Source: Leguminivora glycinivorella (lineage: Eukaryota; Arthropoda; Insecta; Lepidoptera; Tortricidae). From it: 64,000 bases of DNA. Below are positions 30,986-39,069 of the stretch, piece by piece (positions within the stretch are counted from its first letter, which is position 1; every line of letters begins with the position of its first letter). The notes under the pieces were generated by a model, which ran no database searches, was not told the origin of the DNA, and saw nothing but the letters and a program-made list of their open reading frames with translations. The position numbers and the translations under genes were made by a program. The stretch is from contig NC_062992.1 in the NCBI RefSeq assembly GCF_023078275.1, forward strand, positions 10,863,706 to 10,927,705, read 5' to 3'.

Positions 30986-31694
30986 AAAAAAAAAAAAAAA
31001 AAAAAGGTTAGAACTGTGATCCTTAAACATACGTACTGCTATCAGAAAAGTAGGTTAGGTTAGGTTAGAACTGTGATCCCTTCAAAAAATAATAAAATTA
31101 ATTCATGAAATGTTTTATACTGATTGCTAGTTATATTATACTAGTCGTATATCAATAGATAGTTATACCATACCACGGTTATTACAAATAAGTGTTATAT
31201 GAAATAATGATTATACAAAATAAAAGTTGATATTTTGTGGTTATACCAAATGTTAATTATGTCAAATGAGTGATTATACCCTCTAGATATATACCAAATG
31301 TTGTTATATCAAATGTTACTATAACAAAAAAAGTTATAACAATCATTACACACCCAAAAAAAATCAGTCCCCACTTTACATGTACCCTAACAAAGCATTT
31401 TTTCCACTTTTTACTTTACCACTTTGTCGGCGTGATTGATATACATACTGGTACCAAATTTCAGCTTTCTAGTGCTAACAGTCACTGAGATTATCCGCGG
31501 ACGGACGGACGGACGGACGGACGGACGGACGGACGGACGGACGGACGGAAGGACAGACAGACATGGCGAAACTATAAAGGTTCCTAGTTGACTACGGAAC
31601 CCTAAAAAATCGTGCGTAGAGTTCCTCCGCGCGGAAAAAGTGAAACTCCTCCTCGTTACGGAGCGGAACATGTCGAGCGATCTTCGTTAATTTT

Positions 31695-31920
31695 ACGTGA
31701 GGCACGGGTCCCACCGCGAGCTAGTCAGCTATGAGCTATCGGCTATAAAAACGAACAAAAGATAAGCACTCCCGTGCAAATAAAAGAGACACGGCGATAT
31801 TGATAGGCTATAAACATCGCCGTGTCTCTTTTATTTACAGTGAGTGGTTATCTTCTGTTGGTTTTTATAGCCGATACCTCATAGTTTACTAGCTCGCGGT
31901 GGGACTAGTGCCTGAGTTAC
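31695..31920. mobile_element. ~225-bp foldback MITE
   Basis: GGCACGGGTCCCACCGCGAG at the left pairs with CTCGCGGTGGGACTAGTGCC at the right. Inner arms share ATCGGCTATAAAAAC/GTTTTTATAGCCGAT and the centre AAAAGAGACACGGCGAT/ATCGCCGTGTCTCTTTT. Confidence 0.75.
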
Positions 31921-31984
31921 CTTATTTTATATGTTTAACAATATGTCAGTGTCTCACGGTAATTTTATAATTAAAACTTTGTAA

Positions 31985-32095
31985 ATCTGCATCTTCTGAG
32001 CGAGTTCACTCCATCGTAGGCTACGTCTTTGCCTTTGGCTTGTTTGTGGCCTAACCTAACCTAAGCCCATTATTAATAATAATAAAATGTGGATA
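31985..32095 (+). pseudogene. retrotransposon 3' tail (GAGCTCACTCCATCGTAGG type)
   Basis: CATCTTCTGAGCGAGTTCACTCCATCG, CTACGTCTTTGCCTTTGGC and TTATTAATAATAATAAA. Copies are at 35740-35840 (plus) and 49488-49600 (minus). Confidence 0.5.
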
Positions 32096-32169
32096 TGTAA
32101 ATAGGTAACCTTAAAAACCATTCTGTCAAGTGACTGTCATGTTTTTGAGTTTAGTTAGTGTGTGTTTAG

Positions 32170-32356
32170 TTACTGTGTGTGTGTGTCTGTCTGTCTGTGG
32201 CATCGTAGCTCCCGAACGCATGAACCGATTTAGATTTAGTTTTTTTTAATTTGAAATCTGAGTTAGTCCGAGTGTTCTTAGCCATGTTTTATGAAAATCG
32301 GTCCACTATGTAGGGGATTTTTTTTTAATTTTAATTTTGTGGTTAGGTTATTACAT
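32170..32356 (+). repeat. dispersed repeat N, copy 5 (5' truncated)
   Basis: Starts within the TGTG/TCTG microsatellite and continues through CATCGTAGCTCCCGAACGC to TTTTGTGGTTAGG. Confidence 0.7.
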
Positions 32357-32410
32357 TTTAGCTTTAAGTACCTGTTTTTTTGAGAGTTTTTCTGTTTTTA
32401 AAATATAATA

Positions 32411-32671
32411 CAGGGTGTAACAAAAATGGTGGTGATCCGTTTAAGCGCGTATTCAGTATCGTATTCTCATCAGGAAAAAGTAGGATAAAAATTTTTTTTC
32501 GCAAAAAATTTTTTTGTCTTTGTATGGAGATTCGACCGATTCGCGCGGCCCGGCTCATACAAAAGTGAAAATTTTTTTTGCGAAAAAAAAATTTTCTTCT
32601 ACTTTTTCCTGATAAGAATACGATACTGAGTACGCCCTTAAACGGATCACCACCATTTTTGTTACACTCTG
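32411..32671. mobile_element. 261-bp palindromic MITE with TA target
   Basis: CAGGGTGTAACAAAAATGG and CCATTTTTGTTACACTCTG are the ends, TA on both sides, and the arms are nearly complementary throughout (GTGATCCGTTTAAG/CTTAAACGGATCAC). Tc1/mariner-type by target. Frames on both strands are artefacts. Confidence 0.8.
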
Positions 32672-32679
32672 TATATAAT

Positions 32680-33034
32680 TTAACTTTAACTTTGACATGT
32701 AAAATTTTTAATTTTATGAATAAATGTATATGAATATGAAATCGGATGGTATTCGAGTTGGTCTCCAAAAATGGTAAGTTAAGTATGACCTATATTTAAA
32801 TAAACACCCGCATAAGTACTCACGGTTACGCACATTTCTAAATCGTGGACCTCTGATCCCATCGTATACTCCGCAGTAACATGTTCTCTAAAATCCAAGA
32901 CGTATAGTATTTGTGCGAGGAAATTACGCAAGATTGGGTTCAAAAGCGACGTATAAGCATTTCCTCTTGAGACAGTAACCTAATAAAAACAGCGTGACAA
33001 CTTTTGGTAACTACTTTAATATGAAATAGGCAGT
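32680..33034. other. no supported gene
   Basis: Unassigned AT-rich sequence. Confidence 0.3.
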
Positions 33035-33265
33035 AAACGAGCAGGCGAGCCGCCTGATGGTAAGCAGTCATCGCCGCCCATGAACATAATCAACATCAGG
33101 GGAGCCACTTATGCGTTGCCGACCTTTGAGAACCCTAAATAACTGCTTCTTGAAGAACCCCATAGCGTAAGGGAAACACCTCAGACGGTAGCTCATTCCA
33201 CAACTTGCAAGTTCTAGGCAAAAACGAGCGAGAGGCCCGTTTGACATTCCTTACACGGACATTTT
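33035..33265 (-). pseudogene. CR1/jockey-like retrotransposon 3' end, copy J1
   Basis: The minus strand encodes the end of a LINE ORF2 in degraded form (homologous to 51393-51581, with LPRTCKLWNELP) followed by CATGGGCGGCGATGACTGC and GCTCGTTTRCTGCCTATTTC. RT and endonuclease are absent. Confidence 0.6.
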
Positions 33266-33410
33266 TTTTAACGAGTCGGAAAAACGTCTAAAAATTACAT
33301 TACTACCTCCTAAAGTCATATCATCTGACGGATTTGCAAATCTAAACAGCAAAAAAGATTTCACTTTAAAAGTCCCTTAATGTAAGGACTTAAGGAGTAA
33401 TCTACTTCAT

Positions 33411-33638
33411 TTTTAACCCCCCCGACGCAAAAACAATGGTTTGTTATAAGTTGGAAGTGTCTGTCTGTCTGTCTGTATGTGTGTCTGTCTGTGGCATCGT
33501 AGCTCCCGAACGGATGAACCGATTTAGATATCTTTTTTTTTGTTTGAAAGCTGAGTTAGTCGGGAGTGTTCTTAGCCATGTTTCATGAAAATCTGTCCAC
33601 TATGTCGGGGGTTTTTCAAAATTTTAATTTTGTGGTAA
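33411..33638 (+). repeat. dispersed repeat N, copy 6
   Basis: AACCCCCCCGACGCAAAAAC to TTTTAATTTTGTGG, with TCTG and TGTG runs. Confidence 0.7.
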
Positions 33639-34640
33639 TAAGTGTAGATTACTCCTTACATAATTTTTATAATAATAATAATTCTTTATTTCATAATATG
33701 TTACATAAGTATGTAATTATTAGACATAAGACTAAATTCTACAATTATAGTAGTAAAAAACTACTAAGTTTACTATTAGGTTTAGTTGTTACATTCGATT
33801 TCGTCTATACTCGTATTTAACGTTATTTTTAATACAGTTGCTCAAAAAGTGCCCGTTTTTTGGCTGTTTAGCGTGCGAGAAGTTGTATTTTACGAACTAG
33901 TGCGTAAAAAGTATATACGTTCCATTTTACGACTACTTACCGAGCTGTTTTCATATTAGTCTAGTTTACTAAGACAGAATAAAACTATAAACATACTATT
34001 AAGTGATTAATATTTAAAACGTTAATATTTCATATGTAATTGTTTACTTTTAGTCATACTAAACATATTTATATAAAATGGTTTATACTTTGAAAAATCG
34101 GTCATAATGAGTCGTGTAAACAGAACATGATTGGAACGAAACGCGTCTTCTACTGTCAAAGTAGAGGCGTCTACCATGTTTTAACTTAATGCACGTTCAA
34201 AAAACCTCAATATGTTACGCGATTTGTCATAATTATTTTACGTTATTTGCAATACGTCGGGGAATAAATGGATCGATTAAATTAAAATGTAGTTGTACAT
34301 TAAACAATCGTCCCAAATCGTAAATGTTTATGTTTTTATGGCACCCAATGAAATAAATTATGTTAGATGAATAGCAAACTCGAAAATATGCACGCAAGTT
34401 TAAAAGCTTCAAAAATACGCCTTTGAATTGTCAAATAATCCGTCAATGTCCATGGGAAAATTGATAGTTCGGATTGTTTTATTTCGTTGTAAGTAAGTAG
34501 TAGTGTTTTTTCGCAACTGTATTAAAACGTTATTTTTATGCGTCAGGTATTATTTTAGTAGGTAGTTTGGCAAATAGATTATCATTTCAATATCGAATGT
34601 GTCAACGTTAAACAAGCTTAACAAATCACTTTGTCACTTA
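33639..34640. other. AT-rich stretch, no supported gene
   Basis: AATAATAATAATTCTTTATTTC near 33670 looks like the reverse of a retrotransposon tail. A small hairpin (TTCTACTGTCAAAGTAGAGG) lies near 34147. No coding frame. Confidence 0.3.
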
Positions 34641-34744
34641 CATTATTTGTTTGTAATTTACATTCTTTATGTAGAATGATGTCCTTTACCTCCCGTACTA
34701 GTTATAAACTGTATCAATTGTTTAAATTGTTGTCTTATCTCACT

Positions 34745-34800
34745 TACACAAGTGTGGTACGCGTTCGCCTACACGAGCTTAGACTGGGTATTGACACTAT
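34745..34800 (-). repeat. repeat H fragment
   Basis: GTACGCGTTCGCCTACACGAGCTTAGACTG matches the inverse H copy near 22081-22117. Confidence 0.5.
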
Positions 34801-35040
34801 TGACCTGTTAGTATACTGTGGGTAATCTGGGTACTGTTTTCCGTCCCACCGGGTAAACAAGGTACCCATACCCTGATTGCGCCTACTTGAGATTCAACGT
34901 ATTCGGGTTTTAATGTTGTTTAGACTCGGGATCGAAGTTCTCTTAAAACGGACTGTTGACTGTTGAGCTGATTGGATACGAAAACTTTAGCCATAGAGAA
35001 AAAAATAAGCATAGAGTGCTCACTAAAATGTTTTAGCGGT

Positions 35041-35275
35041 TTTTAACCCACGACGCAAAAATATGGTTGTTATAAGGATGACTGCTATGTGTGTCTATCT
35101 GTGCGTCTGTCTGTGACACCGAAGCTCCTAAACGGGTGAACCGATTTAGGTGCGGCTTTTCGTATTTGAAAGTTCTTAGACATGTTCTACCAAAATCAGT
35201 TCATTCATTTTATTTTATACCTTTTAAAGGTTTTGTGTCGGAGGTTTTTATAAGTTTTAATTTTGTGCATTTTTT
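35041..35275 (+). repeat. dispersed repeat N, copy 7 (diverged)
   Basis: AACCCACGACGCAAAAATATGG, CACCGAAGCTCCTAAACGGG and a 3' end TTTTAATTTTGTG. More decayed than its neighbours. Confidence 0.6.
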
Positions 35276-35296
35276 AACTTAAAATAAACATGTATA

Positions 35297-35567
35297 ATCT
35301 AACCACAAAATTAAAATTTTGAAAAAACCTCCGACCGCGACATACCTAGTAGACCAATTTTCATGAAACATGGATAAGAACACTCCCGACTAATTCAGCT
35401 TTCAGACAAAAAAAACGAAATCTAAATCGGTTCATCCGTTCGGGAGCTACGAGGCCACAGACAGACACACACACAGACGGACAAACAGACAGACAGACAG
35501 ACGGACAGACAGACAGACAGACACGTCAAACTTATAACACCCTGTCGTTTTTGCGTCGGGGGTTAAA
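35297..35567 (-). repeat. dispersed repeat N, copy 8
   Basis: Inverse copy, head to tail with copy 7 across about 20 bp, with a CAGA/ACGG microsatellite near 35456-35521. Confidence 0.7.
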
Positions 35568-35739
35568 AAGAGAACGTAAGAGCTGTAAATATAACAGGGG
35601 ATGAAAGTTTTTATCACGAATAAGTTTTATTAAAAGTTAGGAACTCTGAAGGGGCTAGGGCTAATTAGTATTCTAAACTAATTATTCATTCATATGAAAT
35701 AAAATAATATTCTTTTTGGGAAATCCATTTTCAAGAGTG

Positions 35740-35840
35740 AACCGGCATCTTCTGGGCGAGCTCACTCCATCGTAGGCCACGTCTTTGCCTTTGACTAAAT
35801 CAATGGCCAAGAGTAAGCCTATTTATAATAAAAAAAATAA
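35740..35840 (+). pseudogene. retrotransposon 3' tail, second copy
   Basis: TTCTGGGCGAGCTCACTCCATCGTAGG and ACGTCTTTGCC followed by an AATAAAAAAA tail; a partial duplication of the end follows at 35895-35940. Confidence 0.5.
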
Positions 35841-36089
35841 AAAAAAAATTCATGCGAACGATGTCGTGTGCCTGTCAGATAGTTTCCTCAATTTCTGTGG
35901 CCAAGAATAAGCCCATTTATAATAATAATAAAAAAATGCGAACGAAGTCGTGGGCATCAGATAGTTTCCTCACTTAATTGAAAACCAAAAACCGTCATAC
36001 TCATAATTTCCATATTTCCGTAAGTTTGATTTGTGCCAACTCAGTAAATTAACCTGTAATTAATTTTCAGTGAAATTCTACGATTATTT

Positions 36090-36240
36090 AAAACTCGAAG
36101 CGATGCAAGCATGAATATTAATTGTATAGTTGTATAATTGTGTAATTGTATAGTTGTAGTAGTTGTGTATTGTGTAGTTGTTAATTGTTTGTTGTATAGT
36201 ATGTAATTGTATGTACGTTAATATATTATATGTCTAAGCT
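36090..36240. repeat. low-complexity TTGTATAGTTGT-type minisatellite
   Basis: Many variants of TTGTATAG/TTGTGTA over about 110 bp. Confidence 0.55.
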
Positions 36241-36291
36241 TTTGATTGATATTTCAAAATTGGTCTCTTAATGCACCGCCTACAATCTTCT

Positions 36292-36415
36292 CTGCTTTGC
36301 CCAAAGGTTGACTGGTAGAGAATGCCTCATGGCATTAAGTTCGCCTTTTGTACACTAAGTTGTTCTTTTGTGCAATAAAGTTTAAATAAATAATAAATAA
36401 ATAAATATTTATTAC
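36292..36415 (+). pseudogene. retrotransposon 3' tail (GTTGACTGGTAGAG type)
   Basis: GGTTGACTGGTAGAGAATGCC, GGCATTAAGTTCGCC, and TGTGCAATAAAGTTTAAATAA with a (TAAA)n tail. Confidence 0.6.
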
Positions 36416-36519
36416 TTCCAGCAAAAACCAATGCAAATAAAATTATTGAATTATTGAATATGTATAAATAATGTCATCATTGTTCAGAATGCTACAATAG
36501 TCCAATATTTGCACGAGTA

Positions 36520-37110
36520 GTTATTTATTTTTCTCAAACATGGTATGAAATATTGATGTTATGTGCCTTATAATTGGCAGCGAAGTATGACGTTGCAGGT
36601 GCGGCTAGGACGATTGATAGATAATGGAATTTCATACAAACCTTGCAGGCCAAGGCCGGCAAAGTCTTCTTTATTAATTTCCAAACACAGATAATTGTGA
36701 CATAACATCCAGGTATTTAGCCAATAAAAAAAAAAAACTATAAGGGGCTTTATAGGCGTGCCGACTGCAACTGGTACGGGCCCTAGACAATATTTGATTT
36801 TGGGTGCGTTTTCATACAAAAAAAAAAATTTTCGTTTTTTCTTAATTTTTTTTTAATTTTTTGTTTTTTTATAGGCGTATTACGGGGCATTAAAGGGGAA
36901 CGAAAATTCAATTATTTTTGCGCTACGACGCACCGTTTAGGAGATACAGCCATCCAAAGTTACTATTTTCAGTAGACTTTATTTATTTCATACCATGTTT
37001 GAGAAAAGCACTATACATACCTCGGCAGGAAATGGGGTTGCCCGCCTCAGACCTATGCTGTCTATATGTCTTCGGCCGGCAACCCCATTTGTCCCGGCCT
37101 CTGTAGTAAA
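36520..37110. repeat. dispersed repeat E, copy 1
   Basis: TTTTTCTCAAACATGGTATGAAAT at the left and CATACCATGTTTGAGAAAAG further in form an inverted pair, followed by CACTATACATACCTCGGC and CCCCATTTGTCCCGGCCTCTG. Related sequence is at 53034-53310 and 53335-53820. Confidence 0.55.
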
Positions 37111-37113
37111 GTA

Positions 37114-37345
37114 ATGTACTATTACAAGGGGTCAAAGTTGTTGTTTAACCACACGTGCCAATATTAATACACAAGCAAGCGAAAGATTCCAATATTGAGC
37201 GAGCGTAGCGAGTGGTTCAAAAAGTGGAATCTTGAGCGTTGCGAGGGTATCAAGGCACGAAGGTTAAACAAACTTTGCCACCGAGTGAAATACAACATTT
37301 TACACCGCACCAATACTATGAAAATATGAACTGTAAAACATCAAA
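37114..37345. repeat. dispersed repeat C, copy 3
   Basis: TTACAAGGGGTCAAAGTTG and GCGAGCGTAGCGAGTGG as in 728-840; then TCTTGAGCGTTGCGAGGG and ACACCGCACCAATAC. Confidence 0.5.
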
Positions 37346-37520
37346 ATAAATAAAATACTTCAATTTATTTAACGTTTATGATTCAAAATCATCATTTATA
37401 CGTGAATTCCAACACCCAGCTTTAGACTTCAAGATAAAATTTGTATGAAATTACTTTGCACTCTTGTGGATAAAATGTAATTTTGCTATCTGTTTTCGAA
37501 TAGCAAAGTAAGCCTTTACT
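37346..37520 (-). repeat. dispersed repeat L, copy 2 (unoccupied site)
   Basis: Inverse of 11885-12230 without the MITE: GATTCAAAATCATCATTTATA, CCAGCTTTAGACTTC and TTTGCACTCTTGTGGATAAAATG. Confidence 0.65.
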
Positions 37521-37831
37521 GTTTGGTGTGCGAAAAACGAATTAAACCACGAACCTAGAGAATGAACAAACTTCACAAGGCCACATACTGTAAACCTTCG
37601 TACAATACACGTACGAAGAGTGAATCCTTCCGCACAGAAGAAGTGAAACTTCGTAAATCGTAATGTATTGTTTTTTCAAAATTCCAGTTAGGAACACTGA
37701 GCGTTGGAAGTTCCATTAGAAGTTTCACTTCCAAAAAAAAACGCCTTTCATTTCGAGTTTTCTCTTTTTTGTAATTGTGTCCATGTCCAATAAAGATCTT
37801 TTTACTTTTTCCTATCTTTATTACACCTTTT

Positions 37832-38350
37832 TAGGGTTCCGTAGTCAACTAGGAACCCTTATAGTTTCGCCATGTCTGTCTGTCCGTCCGTCCGTCCGTC
37901 CGTCCGTCCGCGGATAATCTCAGTAACCGTTAGCACTAGAAAGCTGAAATTTGGTACCAATATGTATATCAATCACGCCAACAAAGTGCAAAAATAAAAA
38001 ATGGAAAAAATGTTTTATTGGGGCTGATATTTTTTTTCATTCCAACCCCATCATGTGATATATTTTTGGATAGGTATTTAAAAATGAATAAGGGTTTACT
38101 AAGATCGATTTTTGATAATATTAATATTTTCGGAAATAATCGCTCCTAAAGGAAAAAAAAGTGCGTCCCCCCCTCTAACTTTCGAACCATATGTTTAAAA
38201 AATATGAAATAAATCACAAAAGTTGAACTTTATAGAGACTTTCTAGGAAAATTGTTTTGAACTTGATAGGTTCAGTAGTTTTTGAGAAAGATACGGAAAA
38301 CTACGGAACCCTACACTGAGCGTGGCCCGACACGCTTTTGGCCGGTTTTT
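37832..38350 (-). repeat. dispersed repeat A, copy 3
   Basis: TTTTTAGGGTTCCGTAGTCAACTAGGAACCC to TTGGCCGGTTTTT, with (GTCC)n at 37885-37908. Confidence 0.8.
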
Positions 38351-38549
38351 ACTTTTACCTTTTAACCTCCTTATAGTCCTTATTATAAAAAAGTGACCGT
38401 GTTTTGTCTCTTTTTGTCAAGTTGACTTATGTATTTGTTAGAAAGGGACAAAACACTGTTTGACTAATCAGCTTAGTGACATATAAAATGCATGAGGGGG
38501 AAAATCCCCCCATTCACGGTACGATATATCTGTACTGTACGATCTCTTT

Positions 38550-38638
38550 GGTAAAAATCTTGGGATTAGTTGTCAAAGCTTACCCCAGGCTCCCATGAGC
38601 AGTGGCAAATGCCGGGATAACGCAAGGAGGATGATGAA
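38550..38638 (+). repeat. SINE S1 3' portion, copy 5
   Basis: AATCTTGGGATTAGTTGTCAAAGC to GCCGGGATAACGCAAGGAGGATGATGA; the tRNA-like head is missing. Confidence 0.65.
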
Positions 38639-38640
38639 AT

Positions 38641-39069
38641 CGTAAAATCTGATCAGTAATTAATCTTAAAATTGTCGTTTTAATTTTATTTATTCTCACG
38701 ATAAATTAAAGATTAATCCGTAAGCTTACAGATTGGGTACGGTTTTGAGTAGTGCCTCCGTAAATTGGTTCGTTGGTTTGCACGTTAATTGAAATACGTG
38801 TTCATTATGCTGCGTGATGGAAAATGGGTAGAGCGTGAACTTAAGACGCTACCGGAGCGAAAATGCTAAAATGGAAAGGATACTAGTGTTATTATCTAGA
38901 TTCATGGAAAACAAATGTCCATTCAGAACAACTCTGTTAAAAGATATTGCGAAAAAATCTTAAAAATCGAGGTTCCGCTCTCGACTGCTTCCTCCTTCAA
39001 AACTTAATCAATCGTAACGAAATTTGAGAATCTGAATAACAATAAAATAATCTGTTTCTAACCGTTTAG
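38641..39069. other. no supported gene; 5' flank of the retrotransposon
   Basis: AT-rich. ATCGAGGTTCCGCTCTCGACTGCTTCCTCC near 38968 loosely resembles 59780-59815. No endonuclease-like frame was found here, so the retrotransposon really lacks its 5' part. Confidence 0.35.

Larger units (their letters stand above)
26061..31005 (+). mobile_element. SART-like R1-clade non-LTR retrotransposon, 5' truncated
   Basis: 4.9 kb with two overlapping ORFs, an APE-type endonuclease, a reverse transcriptase, a C-terminal CCHC finger and a 20-A tail (30986-31005). ORF1 is open through the 5' junction, so the 5' end is missing. The junctions fit cleavage between T and A of TTAGG with the element in the TTAGG sense, as known for SART1 (TRAS uses the opposite strand). 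Assignment to SART rather than another R1 lineage is inference from target and sequence style. Confidence 0.8.
25706..31356. mobile_element. TIR element with TATAAC-rich subtermini, carrying a retrotransposon
   Basis: Ends TGGGTGCGTATCGATCGGTA and the inverse of TGGGTGTGTAATGATTGTTA, both followed by TAACTTTTTTTG. The subterminal sequence is full of TATAAC/GTTATA motifs. Without the inserted retrotransposon the element is about 706 bp. It contains short units GGTTAGAACTGTGAYCC with AGGTT repeats (25989, 31006 and 31063). It landed in an A run, so its target duplication cannot be read. Non-coding. Confidence 0.7.
25383..31606 (+). repeat. dispersed repeat A, copy 2, split by a nested insertion
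   Basis: The left part runs from CCGGCCAAGAGCGTGTCGGG to GGGTTGGAATGAAAAAAAA (25705). The right part resumes at AAAAAAATCAGTCCCCAC (31357) and continues to GGTTCCTAGTTGACTACGGAACCC. Joined, the two parts match the undisturbed copies. The right part has a long GGAC run (31500-31548). Confidence 0.8.

Noticed and set aside
32364..32768. 134-codon reverse frame
   Set aside because: Spans the palindromic MITE at 32411-32671, so complementary arms produce open frames on both strands.
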